A stretch of DNA of 64,000 nucleotides from Aquimarina sp. RZ0 (GCF_008370685.1 NZ_VTZU01000006.1:86097-150096), one strand, 5' to 3'; numbered from the stretch's first letter, positions 44,021-53,283 are shown. The notes: generated by a model not told the origin, from the sequence alone. Numbers and translations: made by a program.

Positions 44021-47000
44021 ATGAATATGAATAATTTTGATTTCATAAAAAGCAAATTAGAACAATTTATAAAAAAATATTATATAAATGAGTTGATAAA
44101 AGGAGTGATCCTTTTTTTTGCTATTGGGGTGCTGTATTTTTTAATTACGTTAATGATAGAGTTTTTTCTTTGGTTAAATAGTACAGGAAGGACAATTTTA
44201 TTTTGGTTGTTTGTATTGGTAGAATTTTCCCTGTTTGTTAAGCTTATTATTATGCCGCTGTCAAAATTGTTTAGATTGTCAAAAGGTATTAATTATAAGA
44301 AAGCTTCTGTGATCATTGGGAATCACTTTCCAGATGTTAATGATAAGTTATTAAACTTATTACAATTAAGAGATGATCCTTCTACATCATCTTTATTATT
44401 AGCTGGGATTGAACAAAAATCAAAAGAATTAAGTCCGATACCTTTTAAGTTAGCGATTGATTTCAAAAAAAACAGTAAGTATTTAAAGTATGCTACGATA
44501 CCGATTGCTGTTTTTATACTAGTAAGTTTATTTAATAATAATTGGTTTTCAGAAAGTTATGAAAGAGTAGTTAATTATGAAACGGCGTATGAACCACCTG
44601 CACCTTTTCAGTTTTTTGTAATAAATGATAACTTGACGGCATTAGAGAATAAAGATTTTACGATAAAGGTAAAAACGACAGGAGAAGTGATTCCTGAAAA
44701 TGTTACTATCTCTTATCATGATGAGATTTATTTTTTAAAGAATACAGGTTTGGGTGCATTTGAATATACTTTTGTTCAGCCCAAAGAAGAAGTTGATTTT
44801 GTATTATCTTCTAATGGGATTAGTTCAAAAGAATATATTTTGAATGTGGTGCCAGTACCAAGTTTATTAGATTTTGAAATGAAGTTGGATTATCCTGCAT
44901 ATACTAATAAAAGAGATGAAACGCTAAAAAGTTCTGGTAATGCTAGTATACCAGAAGGAACAAAAGTTTCTTGGAAAGTAAACACAAGAAATACTGATCT
45001 TGTTCATATGCAAACCAAGGATTCTTCTGTAGCTTTTGTCAAAAAGAATAGTGATTTCTTTTATGAAAATAGATTGTATAATGATTGGGAGTATGAGATT
45101 ACAACGTCTAATAAAAATGTAAGTAATTATGATAATTTATCGTTTAATATCAATGTAGTTAAAGATCAATATCCAGAGCTTAATCTTACCTCAGAAAAAG
45201 ATACTTTGGATAACAGTTCTTTGTATTTCTATGGTAGAGTAAGTGATGATTATGGATTGACAAAACTAAGATTGGTATATTATGATACTAATGATGATTC
45301 TGAGAAGTTATACAACAATATAATTATAAAATCTTCACTTTTTGATGAGTTTGTATATGCTTTTCCTAATGAGTTAGGGTTAAAGGAAGGTATTGATTAT
45401 TCATTTTATTTTGAGGTTTTTGATAATGATGTGCTACATAGTTTTAAAAGCACAAAGAGTCAGGTGTTTAATTTTAGAAAACTGACTGCTAAAGAGCATG
45501 AGGAAAAAAAGCTACAAGAACAAAATAAGGCAATTTCTGGGCTAAATAAATCTCTTAAAAAATTTAAAGAGCAAGAGCTCGAATTAAAGAGTTTTAGTAA
45601 ACTGCAAAAAGAAAAAAAGCAATTAGATTATAATGATAAAAAGAAGCTTGATGACTATTTGAAACGTCAGAAAGAAGAAGAGAAGATGATGCAGAATTTT
45701 TCTAAAAAGCTAAAAGATAATTTGAATGAGCTAAAGGACAAAAACAAAGAAGAACCGTTTAAAGATGCATTAAAAGAAATGTTGGAACGTAATGAAGAAA
45801 AGCTCAAGAAAAACGAAAAACTTTTAGACGAAATAGATAAGCTTGCAGAGAAAATTCAAAAAGAAGAACTCACAGAGAAATTAGAAGAACTTGAAAAGGA
45901 AAATAAGAACATAAAGAAAAATCTTGAACAACTTTTAGAGTTAACAAAGAGATATTATGTTATTGAAAAACATGAAAAATTGGCTGATAATTTAAAAGAA
46001 TTAGCGAAGAAGCAAGAAGAGTTATCTGAGAAAAGTGATGAAGAAAACACCAAAGAAAAGCAAGAAGAATTGAATAAGGAGTTTAAGGATTTTCAGGAAG
46101 AAATGGAGAAACTTAGAAAAGATAATAAAGATTTAAAAAAACCAATGAATCTGGATCAGAAAGAAGAGGATGAAGCAGAGATAAATAAGGAGCAGAAAGC
46201 GGCTAGTGATAAGTTAGAAAAACAGAAAAAATCTGAAGCTAAGAAAAATCAAAAAAGTGCAGCTCAGAAGATGAAGCAGATGAGCAGAGGTATGCAAATG
46301 CAGATGCAAATGGGAGGAGAACAGCAACAGCAGGAAGACACAGAAATGTTGAGACAAATCCTTGATAATTTGGTAGATTTTTCATTGGAGCAAGAAGATT
46401 TAATGAAAGGATTTAAAGGAATTAATGTTGGCGATCCTTCATATTCTGGTAAGCTGAGGGATCAGAGTGTTTTGAGAGAAAATTTTATTCATATAGATGA
46501 TAGTTTATATGCATTGGCTTTAAGAACTCCACAGATATCAGATCTTGTTACAGAGAAGCTGACAGATGTAGAATTTAATATTGATAAATCATTAGAAAGA
46601 TTAGCAGAGAATCAAGTTATTCAGGGAGTGGCTAATCAGCAATACACGGTTACAGGGGCTAATGATTTGGCATATTTTCTAAGCAAAACATTGGAGCAAA
46701 TGCAGAACAGTATGTCATCTTCTGGAAAAGGAAAAAGCGGAGAGTCTAAGGGTTTTCAATTGCCAGATATTATTAAGAAACAGGAGGAAATAAATGGGAA
46801 GATGGAAGAAGGATCTAAGAAGGGAAAAGGTAAAAAGAAGGGCAAAGAATCGGGAGAAGGAGAAGGTAATGAAGGTGAGGGTAAGAATGAAGGAAAGGGA
46901 AAGGGAAAAGGAAATACAGAAAATGGAAAAGAAGGGGACAAGGATGAAAAGGGAAAGAATGGAAATAAAAAAGGAGGAAAAGAAGGTAAAGGCAGAAATG

Positions 47001-47509
47001 GAAGTAACGGAAAAGATGGAAAAGAAGGAGGAAAGGATGGAAGAGGAACCAAGGAAGGAAAGGGCGATGGACAGTCAGAATTACAAAAGGAAGATCTGAA
47101 TGGGGAGTTATATGAAATTTATAAACAGCAGCAGCAACTTAGAAATGCATTAGAAGAGAGGTTGAGAGAGTCAGGAAAAGGAAATAAAATAGGGAGCAAT
47201 ATTTTACGTAAAATGGAACAGGTTGAGAAAGAAATTCTTGAAAAAGGATTTAATGAAAACACCCTTAGTAAGATGTTGGAATTAAAGCATGAATTATTAA
47301 AAATAGAAGATGCCACTTTTGAACAAGGAGAAGAGGAAAGAAGAGAAAGCAAAACAAACACCAATTTGTATAATAATCAAAGCACTGATCAAATAGATAG
47401 GGCAAAACAATATTTTAATACAATTGAAATATTAAACAGACAAGTATTACCTTTGCGTCAAATTTATAAAAACAAAGTACAGGAGTATTTTAAAAAAGAC
47501 AATGATTAA
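44021..47509 (+). CDS. DUF4175 family membrane/coiled-coil protein
   Basis: A 1162-residue protein. Two N-terminal hydrophobic helices (about residues 25-75) and a third near 160-170 precede a long extracytoplasmic region with beta-rich segments (residues 170-490). A highly charged Lys/Glu coiled coil follows (490-760), then a Gln/Met patch (GMQMQMQMGGEQQQQ) and a low-complexity Gly/Lys/Glu tract (about 930-1020). The C-terminus is helical again. Its function is unknown; position before ybeY is conserved in flavobacteria to my knowledge. It overlaps ybeY by 8 bases, indicating translational coupling. Confidence 0.85.
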   Translation: MNMNNFDFIKSKLEQFIKKYYINELIKGVILFFAIGVLYFLITLMIEFFLWLNSTGRTILFWLFVLVEFSLFVKLIIMPLSKLFRLSKGINYKKASVIIGNHFPDVNDKLLNLLQLRDDPSTSSLLLAGIEQKSKELSPIPFKLAIDFKKNSKYLKYATIPIAVFILVSLFNNNWFSESYERVVNYETAYEPPAPFQFFVINDNLTALENKDFTIKVKTTGEVIPENVTISYHDEIYFLKNTGLGAFEYTFVQPKEEVDFVLSSNGISSKEYILNVVPVPSLLDFEMKLDYPAYTNKRDETLKSSGNASIPEGTKVSWKVNTRNTDLVHMQTKDSSVAFVKKNSDFFYENRLYNDWEYEITTSNKNVSNYDNLSFNINVVKDQYPELNLTSEKDTLDNSSLYFYGRVSDDYGLTKLRLVYYDTNDDSEKLYNNIIIKSSLFDEFVYAFPNELGLKEGIDYSFYFEVFDNDVLHSFKSTKSQVFNFRKLTAKEHEEKKLQEQNKAISGLNKSLKKFKEQELELKSFSKLQKEKKQLDYNDKKKLDDYLKRQKEEEKMMQNFSKKLKDNLNELKDKNKEEPFKDALKEMLERNEEKLKKNEKLLDEIDKLAEKIQKEELTEKLEELEKENKNIKKNLEQLLELTKRYYVIEKHEKLADNLKELAKKQEELSEKSDEENTKEKQEELNKEFKDFQEEMEKLRKDNKDLKKPMNLDQKEEDEAEINKEQKAASDKLEKQKKSEAKKNQKSAAQKMKQMSRGMQMQMQMGGEQQQQEDTEMLRQILDNLVDFSLEQEDLMKGFKGINVGDPSYSGKLRDQSVLRENFIHIDDSLYALALRTPQISDLVTEKLTDVEFNIDKSLERLAENQVIQGVANQQYTVTGANDLAYFLSKTLEQMQNSMSSSGKGKSGESKGFQLPDIIKKQEEINGKMEEGSKKGKGKKKGKESGEGEGNEGEGKNEGKGKGKGNTENGKEGDKDEKGKNGNKKGGKEGKGRNGSNGKDGKEGGKDGRGTKEGKGDGQSELQKEDLNGELYEIYKQQQQLRNALEERLRESGKGNKIGSNILRKMEQVEKEILEKGFNENTLSKMLELKHELLKIEDATFEQGEEERRESKTNTNLYNNQSTDQIDRAKQYFNTIEILNRQVLPLRQIYKNKVQEYFKKDND

Positions 47510-47924
47510 TTTTTTTTTTGAAGAAGTAGAAGTTAAAATAAAAGAAGAACAGATAGCGAGTTGGATACGGTCTGTTATTGATTCTGAGACAAAAAAGGAG
47601 GGCGAAATCAGTTTTATTTTTTGCACGGATGATTATTTATTAAAACTGAATCAACAGTTTTTAAGCCATGACACATTCACTGATATAATAAGTTTTGATA
47701 ACAGTATGGGCAATGAATTACATGGTGAAATTTATATATCTGTAGAGAGAGTTGAAGAAAACGCAACGGTGTTTAATCAAGAGGGACAGGAGGAATTACG
47801 AAGAGTTATAATTCATGGTGTCTTGCATCTTTGTGGATATAAAGACAAAACGGAAGAGGAAAGCTCTTTTATGAGAGTTAAAGAAAACGAAAAGCTAGCT
47901 ATGTTCCACGTGGAACATAGCTAG
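47502..47924 (+). CDS. ybeY: Endoribonuclease YbeY (16S rRNA maturation)
   Basis: A 140-residue metalloprotein of the UPF0054/YbeY family. The zinc site usually reads H-x3-H-x5-H; here it is HGVLHLCGYKD, so the third ligand position is Asp, which I recall from other Bacteroidota YbeY proteins. Other family text is TFTDIISFDNS and GEIYISVERV. The last residues, MFHVEHS, are encoded by a parS palindrome, so a chromosomal site doubles as coding sequence. It overlaps the DUF4175 gene end. Confidence 0.93.
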   Translation: MINFFFEEVEVKIKEEQIASWIRSVIDSETKKEGEISFIFCTDDYLLKLNQQFLSHDTFTDIISFDNSMGNELHGEIYISVERVEENATVFNQEGQEELRRVIIHGVLHLCGYKDKTEEESSFMRVKENEKLAMFHVEHS

Positions 47925-47935
47925 CTTTTCGTTTA
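47886..47935. repeat. 50-bp perfect palindrome around parS site 1
   Basis: Bases 47886-47910 are the exact reverse complement of 47911-47935. The centre is the parS-like 16-mer; the arms add agctagct and a flanking A/T pair, ending aaacg / cgttt. It covers the last codons and stop of ybeY. It could extrude as a cruciform or act as a terminator of the DUF4175-ybeY transcript in addition to binding ParB. Confidence 0.93.
47903..47918. other. parS-like site 1
   Basis: TGTTCCACGTGGAACA is a perfect 16-bp palindrome and matches the parS consensus recognised by chromosomal ParB (TGTTNCACGTGAAACA type). It is the centre of the 50-bp palindrome. Confidence 0.85.
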
Positions 47936-47940
47936 TTATT

Positions 47941-47956
47941 TGTTCCACGTGGAACA
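47941..47956. other. parS-like site 2
   Basis: An identical TGTTCCACGTGGAACA, 38 bases centre to centre from site 1. Confidence 0.85.
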
Positions 47957-47976
47957 AATAATACTAAAGAATTCAC

Positions 47977-47992
47977 TGTTCCACGTGGAACA
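47977..47992. other. parS-like site 3
   Basis: A third identical TGTTCCACGTGGAACA, 36 bases from site 2 and 14 bases before the mnmG start. Confidence 0.85.
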
Positions 47993-48005
47993 AATAACAG
48001 TAAAT

Positions 48006-49877
48006 ATGTTTGATAAGGAATATGATGTGATAGTTGTGGGTGCAGGACACGCTGGGAGCGAAGCTGCTGCTGCTGCTGCTAATTTAGGGTGTAGTACATT
48101 GTTAATAACAATGAACTTACAGAATATTGCTCAGATGAGTTGTAATCCTGCTATGGGAGGAATAGCAAAAGGACAGATTGTAAGAGAAATTGATGCGCTC
48201 GGTGGGTATAGTGGTATTGTGAGTGATCGTACTGCAATACAATTTAAAATGCTCAATAAATCAAAAGGACCAGCTATGTGGAGTCCAAGAGTGCAGAGCG
48301 ATAGAATGCGTTTTGCAGAGGAATGGAGGATGCTGTTAGAACAAACACCAAATCTTGATTTTTATCAAGAGATGGTAAGTGGGCTGTTGGTAGAAGGAGA
48401 TGTTGTAAAAGGAGTTCGAACTTCTTTGGGAATAGATGTTCGAGCAAAGACTGTAGTGCTAACAAATGGTACTTTTTTAAATGGATTGATACATATAGGA
48501 GAGAAACAATTTGGTGGTGGCAGAGCAGGAGAGAGAGCAGCAACTGGTATTACCGAACAATTGATTGATTTGGGTTTTGATGCAGGAAGAATGAAAACAG
48601 GAACTCCTCCCAGAGTAGATGGGAGATCTCTCGATTATTCTAAAATGATTGAACAACCTGGAGATGATCAACCAGAAAAATTCAGCTATACAGATTTGTC
48701 AAAACCATTGACAAATCAAAGATCCTGTTATATGACATATACGTCGACCGAAGTTCATGAGTTATTAAGAGAAGGTTTTGATAGATCTCCTATGTTTAAT
48801 GGAAGAATTAAAAGTATAGGACCAAGATACTGTCCTTCTATAGAAGATAAGATTAATCGTTTTGCAGACAAAGACAGACATCAAATGTTTATCGAACCAG
48901 AAGGGTGGAATACTGTAGAGGTCTATGTAAATGGATTTTCTACGTCGTTGCCAGAGGATGTGCAATTCAAAGCGTTAAGATCTGTTGTTGGTTTTGAAAA
49001 CGTGAAGTTTTTTAGACCAGGATATGCAATAGAATATGATTATTTTCCGCCTACGCAGTTAACGCATACATTAGAAACAAAATTAGTTTCTGGTTTATAT
49101 TTTGCAGGACAGATAAATGGAACTACAGGATATGAAGAGGCAGCTTCTCAGGGATTAATGGCAGGGATCAATGCTGCATTAAAGGTAAAGGAACAAGAGT
49201 CTTTTATTCTTACTAGAAGTGAAGCCTATATAGGAGTGCTTATAGACGATCTAATCACTAAAGGAACAGAGGAGCCTTATCGTATGTTTACGTCTAGAGC
49301 AGAGTATAGAACACTGTTGCGACAAGATAATGCTGATTTTAGATTAACACCAAAATCTCATGATATTGGATTGGCATCTGATCAACGATTGAAAAGAATG
49401 GAAGAAAAGGAAAAAAAATCATCTGCATTTGTTCAATTTTTTAAAGATACTAGTGTTTCTCCTAAAGAAGCAAATCCGGTATTAGAGGAAAAGAAATCTT
49501 CTTTGATTAATCAAAGCGGGAAATTATTTAAGTTATTTTCAAGACCTCAGATTACGCTAGATGATATCAAACATTTTGATAAAGTATCTGCATACATTTC
49601 TGCGCATGATTTGGATAAAGAGGTGTTAGAGCAAACAGAAATACAGATCAAATATTCTGGATATATAGAAAAAGAAAAAAATAATGCGGATAAGCTAAAT
49701 CGATTAGAAAACATCAAAATTCCTAGAAATTTTGACTATTCTAAATTAAAGTCATTGTCATATGAGGCTTGTGAAAAAATGACTAAAATACAACCAGCTA
49801 CAATTTCTCAGGCTTCAAGGATCAGTGGTGTTACTCCTAGTGATATTTCCGTATTGTTAGTGTATATGGGTAGATGA
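48006..49877 (+). CDS. mnmG: tRNA uridine 5-carboxymethylaminomethyl modification enzyme MnmG (GidA)
   Basis: A 623-residue FAD protein that, with MnmE, modifies U34 of certain tRNAs. It starts MFDKEYDVIVVGAGHAGSEA with the dinucleotide-binding motif; MSCNPAMGGIAKG and FLNGLIHIGEKQFGGGRAGE are strong family signatures. The frame is open upstream to 47940 but that part is translated parS sequence (FHVEQ twice), so ATG 48006 is preferred. mnmG frequently lies near the replication origin, which fits the parS sites. Confidence 0.97.
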   Translation: MFDKEYDVIVVGAGHAGSEAAAAAANLGCSTLLITMNLQNIAQMSCNPAMGGIAKGQIVREIDALGGYSGIVSDRTAIQFKMLNKSKGPAMWSPRVQSDRMRFAEEWRMLLEQTPNLDFYQEMVSGLLVEGDVVKGVRTSLGIDVRAKTVVLTNGTFLNGLIHIGEKQFGGGRAGERAATGITEQLIDLGFDAGRMKTGTPPRVDGRSLDYSKMIEQPGDDQPEKFSYTDLSKPLTNQRSCYMTYTSTEVHELLREGFDRSPMFNGRIKSIGPRYCPSIEDKINRFADKDRHQMFIEPEGWNTVEVYVNGFSTSLPEDVQFKALRSVVGFENVKFFRPGYAIEYDYFPPTQLTHTLETKLVSGLYFAGQINGTTGYEEAASQGLMAGINAALKVKEQESFILTRSEAYIGVLIDDLITKGTEEPYRMFTSRAEYRTLLRQDNADFRLTPKSHDIGLASDQRLKRMEEKEKKSSAFVQFFKDTSVSPKEANPVLEEKKSSLINQSGKLFKLFSRPQITLDDIKHFDKVSAYISAHDLDKEVLEQTEIQIKYSGYIEKEKNNADKLNRLENIKIPRNFDYSKLKSLSYEACEKMTKIQPATISQASRISGVTPSDISVLLVYMGR

Positions 49878-50365
49878 TGGATACGATATTGTTGAGGCAA
49901 CCAAAGACATTAAAGGTTAAAATATTATATTTTTTAATATTTATTTTGGCTATATATTTAGTAATAGCAGATAAGTTTGTTTTATCACAAATATTAATAC
50001 TGGTTGGAGTTGGTTTTGTTTTATTAGGATATTCTGTTTCATATGAAGTTAGAAAAGATTTTAAAAACTATAAACATATTATGTTCTTCGGTGTTACTGT
50101 TTTTAAACAAAAACTTATAATTGATTTCCCTGAGTATATTTCTGTTTTTTCTGCTTCTTTCAAACAGGATAATAATTGGGGTACAGTTTCAGCAATGGGA
50201 ACAAAAGGAATGTATGATGCTATAGTAGTACGTTTTTTTACTATGAATAGTCATTTTACAGTTTTTAATACAAGTACATATGAATTGGCTCTTGATACTG
50301 CAAAAAAATTAGGAATGCTATTAAATGTTGAAATTCGTGATACAACAAAAAATAGTTCCACGTGA
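49874..50365 (+). CDS. Membrane protein of unknown function downstream of mnmG
   Basis: A 163-residue protein with two adjacent hydrophobic helices (about residues 15-32 and 37-55) and a C-terminal strand-rich domain (KHIMFFGVTVFKQKLIIDFPE, VRFFTMNSHFTVFNTST). It overlaps the mnmG stop by 4 bases (atga), so it is translationally coupled. Its last codons (NSST) lie in parS-like site 4. No family is recognised. Confidence 0.72.
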   Translation: MMDTILLRQPKTLKVKILYFLIFILAIYLVIADKFVLSQILILVGVGFVLLGYSVSYEVRKDFKNYKHIMFFGVTVFKQKLIIDFPEYISVFSASFKQDNNWGTVSAMGTKGMYDAIVVRFFTMNSHFTVFNTSTYELALDTAKKLGMLLNVEIRDTTKNSST

Positions 50366-50369
50366 AACA
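50354..50369. other. parS-like site 4
   Basis: AGTTCCACGTGAAACA differs from the classical Bacillus parS TGTTCCACGTGAAACA only in the first base. It lies about 2.4 kb from sites 1-3 and overlaps the 3' end of the membrane protein gene. Confidence 0.75.
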
Positions 50370-50408
50370 ATTGTAATTTTAAACTATTATCTTTTGGATT
50401 TTTAAACT

Positions 50409-51260
50409 ATGGAGGACAAAAAAGATGTAACCTTTTTTATAGAATGTAAAGATCATACGGTATCGGGTGAGTGTTTTAAACTTTATCATAATGCGTCATA
50501 TGATATGTTGGTAACATCTCCAAAACCAGATTTAGAAAATTTAAAAAAATATTATGAAAGCGAAGACTATATTTCTCATACAGACTCAAAACGAAGTCTT
50601 TTTGAGAAAGTATATCATATGGTGAAGAAATATTCGCTTAGTAAAAAAGTAAAACTTATTTCACAATTAAATCGTGGAACAGGAACGCTATTAGATATTG
50701 GAGCCGGAACGGGTGATTTTTTGGTTCAGGCAAAAAAAGAGCGTTGGCAGGTTGTCGGAGTTGAACCTAATGAACAAGCAAAGGTTTTAGCAAAAGGAAA
50801 AGGGGTAACGTTAAAAAAAGACACTTCAAATTTTGAGACTGCTCGTTTTGATGTTATCACGCTGTGGCATGTGTTGGAGCATATTCCGGATCTGGAAAAT
50901 CAAATAGTAGAGCTAAAACGACTTTTGAAACCCGGAGGACATATCGTTATTGCAGTTCCTAATTATAAATCATACGATGCTAAATATTATAAATCATATT
51001 GGGCTGCGTATGATGTGCCGAGACATCTTTGGCATTTTTCAAAAAAATCAATCAAAAAACTTTTTGATAAAGAAGGGATTTGTTTAGAAAAAGTAATACC
51101 ACTAAAATTTGATTCATTTTATGTTTCATTGTTATCTGAGAAATATAAGAATGGTAACATGAATTTTATTAAGTCTTTTTGGATTGGATGTCTTTCTAAT
51201 AGTAAAGCAAAAACATCAAAAGAGTATTCTTCTCATATATATGTCTTAAAAAAAGAATAA
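50409..51260 (+). CDS. Class I SAM-dependent methyltransferase
   Basis: A 283-residue methyltransferase. The SAM-binding motif I is LLDIGAGTGDFL (about residue 96), with GVEPN as motif post-I, and DVITLWHVLEHIPDLENQI and LKPGGHIVIAVPN as motifs II and III. This layout is that of the type 11/12 family often acting on surface sugars or small molecules. The substrate is unknown. It follows parS-like site 4 by 39 bases. Confidence 0.88.
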   Translation: MEDKKDVTFFIECKDHTVSGECFKLYHNASYDMLVTSPKPDLENLKKYYESEDYISHTDSKRSLFEKVYHMVKKYSLSKKVKLISQLNRGTGTLLDIGAGTGDFLVQAKKERWQVVGVEPNEQAKVLAKGKGVTLKKDTSNFETARFDVITLWHVLEHIPDLENQIVELKRLLKPGGHIVIAVPNYKSYDAKYYKSYWAAYDVPRHLWHFSKKSIKKLFDKEGICLEKVIPLKFDSFYVSLLSEKYKNGNMNFIKSFWIGCLSNSKAKTSKEYSSHIYVLKKE

Positions 51261-51460
51261 ATTTCTATTTTAAGAAGATTTAAGCATATTTTGAGCAGTT
51301 TCATAATATAATATATTATTTTTTTATAAAAACCGCTTAGAAACGCTTGTTTTTGTTTAATATTAATTAATTTTTCTTATAAGTATTGTTAAAACAATTG
51401 TTTTTTCTTATAAGTAATTAATTAGATGAACTAATAGCTGAAACATCAGATGAACTTTGA

Positions 51461-51468
51461 TATTTTTG
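51461..51468 (+). promoter_or_regulatory. -7 box for the OmpH-like gene
   Basis: TATTTTTG matches TAnnTTTG and lies 21 bases before the OmpH/Skp-like start. The 229-bp gap 51261-51489 otherwise holds AT-rich sequence with a ttcttataagtatt repeat. Confidence 0.45.
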
Positions 51469-51489
51469 CCAGAACTAAATTTTTGAATA

Positions 51490-52074
51490 ATGAAAAAATG
51501 TATATGGATTGCAGTTGCATTAATAACAATGACATCTTGTAATCAACAAACCGAAAAAACAGGTTATGTAAATAACACAAAAGTAGTTTCTGATTTTAAT
51601 GAAATGAAATCAGCTCAGGAAAAGTGGACAAAAAAGAATGCAGAGGTTAGAGCAGAATTAGAAGGGAAAGCAAAACAGTTTCAGGCAGAGGTACAAGGGT
51701 ATCAAACAATAATGAAATCCATGACTAAAGCTAATCGTGAGAAGAAAGAGCAGGAGTTAATGATAATGCAGCAAGGTCTTCAAAGAGAGCAACAGGCAAA
51801 AATGCAAGAAATTCAGGAAGGTAGTCAGGCAGAAATTGATTCTATTATCAGTAAAGTAAAAAAGTTTGTAAATGAGTATGGTAAAAAGAATGGATATACA
51901 TATATCTATGGGCAAACAGAAGCTAGTAATTTGTTTTACGCAAAAGAAGAGTTGGATCTAACAGATAAAATTGTTTCTGAATTAAATGCTACCGGTGCTG
52001 TAACAACAGAAAATAAGCAAGAAGTGAAGAAAGATGATAAAAAGGAAGAAGAAGTAAGCGAAGAGAAGAAGTAA
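51490..52074 (+). CDS. OmpH/Skp family periplasmic chaperone lipoprotein
   Basis: A 194-residue lipoprotein (lipobox MTSCNQQ, Cys17) with the OmpH/Skp layout: GYVNNTKVVSDFNEMKSAQ, a long Gln/Lys/Glu coiled coil (residues 40-115), and a C-terminal strand with KNGYTYIYG, the typical end of Skp tentacle proteins. Such proteins bind unfolded outer-membrane proteins. The last 25 residues are a Lys/Glu tail. A terminator follows directly. Confidence 0.88.
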   Translation: MKKCIWIAVALITMTSCNQQTEKTGYVNNTKVVSDFNEMKSAQEKWTKKNAEVRAELEGKAKQFQAEVQGYQTIMKSMTKANREKKEQELMIMQQGLQREQQAKMQEIQEGSQAEIDSIISKVKKFVNEYGKKNGYTYIYGQTEASNLFYAKEELDLTDKIVSELNATGAVTTENKQEVKKDDKKEEEVSEEKK

Positions 52075-52093
52075 AAATATTTTTTATACTTGT

Positions 52094-52127
52094 AAAAACC
52101 CTCATAAATGTTCTTATGAGGGTTTTT
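52094..52127 (+). terminator. Terminator after the OmpH-like gene
   Basis: The stem aaaaaccctcataa / ttatgagggttttt with loop atgttc is perfect and ends in a T run. Confidence 0.92.
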
Positions 52128-52204
52128 TTAGTATAGTATACTAAAATTTTTATACTATTTAATTCAAAATTTCTTTTATAGTTTTGGTCATTTAGTAATG
52201 AACT

Positions 52205-52932
52205 CTAAAAAAATGAATTTGTTCGATTATTAAAAGAACCTAATTTTTGACATAAAAAAGGAACGACAAATACAATACGTCTGGCTCCTTTATAAAAAGA
52301 TTTATCACACAAAACAATAACCCCACTAGAAATACCTCCTTCTATATAACTTATTCTGTTTCTTTTACCTTTTCCAAGTTTTAATCAATAGAATTCCCCG
52401 ATGCTCTGCATCGGAGGTTTTAGAGGAAAGTTTGAAAACGGATGGTTTTCATTAAATTGTAAAACTTTCTTCCGTTGAATACCCCTATGGCTCTGCCTCG
52501 GGGATTCTTTATTCTAGGAAAATCTCCTCTGGCAATTCGTCTACCGCGACAGTTGCTAGGATCATAAAGTGAAGATCCTTGTGCTGTTTTCAATTGTGAA
52601 GACGATCTATTTTCTAAGGATTTTATATAGTTTTTGACCTTAATGTCATCGTCTGGTAAATCATATAATTTATTTTTTTCAATGATTTCTATTTCTTTAG
52701 CTAACAATGCGTGTTTTTTCTTTACGGCTTCATAATATTCTGTGCCTTTAAGCGATGCTATTAATTCGTCAAATGTTTTGAAATAGTGTATTTCGCCAGA
52801 TTCTGGATCCTGGAAGGAATATTCGTAGTTTTCAAGATTTTCCTCAGTTACTTCTTCATCTTGAGTAGAGCAAGAGCTGATAAATATCATCACTGCAATA
52901 AGAACAAAAATGTGTAGCTTGTTGTTTTTCAT
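52205..52932 (-). pseudogene. Lipoprotein gene split by element R2
   Basis: The first part (52932 to 52513) encodes a lipoprotein signal (IFISSCSTQD, Cys21) and a charged helical region ending CRGRRIARGDFPR. Then R2 takes over, coding 28 foreign residues (from KNPRGRAIGVFNG) and a stop at 52420. Beyond R2, bases 52378-52205 hold an open frame that fits as the lost C-terminus (LGKGKRNRISYIEGG, LCDKSFYKGARRIVF). Deleting exactly 52382-52512 joins GDFPR to KLGKGKR in one frame. The recovered tail resembles a beta/gamma-crystallin motif, which is uncertain. Confidence 0.85.
52382..52512 (-). mobile_element. Element R2, copy B (131 bp), inside the lipoprotein gene
   Basis: Near-identical to the copy at 29348-29478, with the same two end hairpins, in opposite orientation on the window. 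Both insertion genes are read in the same direction relative to the element. Confidence 0.93.
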
Positions 52933-53129
52933 AATTTATAATTTTAAGATTATTAATTAAATTGATGGGTGCAAGATAAAACAGATAAAGGGAAATTTCC
53001 CCACCCGCAATAAGTAGTATTTAGTATTATATTGATATTTTTTGATCATATATATATACGAGTAAACTTTGCTAAAAAAATTATGATTATTTTACTTAGG
53101 TTCAAGTAATACGATTTATAACTAAAAAT

Positions 53130-53266
53130 TTCGCATATTCATCGTTTCTTTTTCCTTTCTACTTCGTTTAAAAAATAAACCGTAGCTATAGCTATGCTTG
53201 ATTTTTTTGCCTTGCATAAAGAAAAAATAATTCAATGAATTTGTACGAATTTTTTAATCACAAATC
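53130..53266 (-). repeat. Repeat family R4, copy 2
   Basis: 137 bp nearly identical to 21985-22121, with ccgtagctatagctatgc at the centre. It stands alone here, with no gene attached at its end, and is followed 17 bases later by R2 copy C. The surrounding gap 52933-53129 shows no gene. Confidence 0.92.
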
Positions 53267-53283
53267 ATATAACTCCTGTTTTT

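Noticed and set aside
46756..47099. Low-complexity frames (Phe/Pro-rich minus strand, Lys/Glu-rich plus strand)
   Set aside because: They are shadows of the Gly/Lys/Glu tract of the DUF4175 gene.
47502..47924. YbeY as inactive because the third metal ligand is Asp instead of His
   Set aside because: From memory this HLCGYKD form is common in Bacteroidota YbeY, so I do not treat it as loss of function.
47940..48005. A longer MnmG N-terminus starting near 47940
   Set aside because: The extra residues are translated parS palindromes (FHVEQ twice); ATG 48006 gives the family's usual start.
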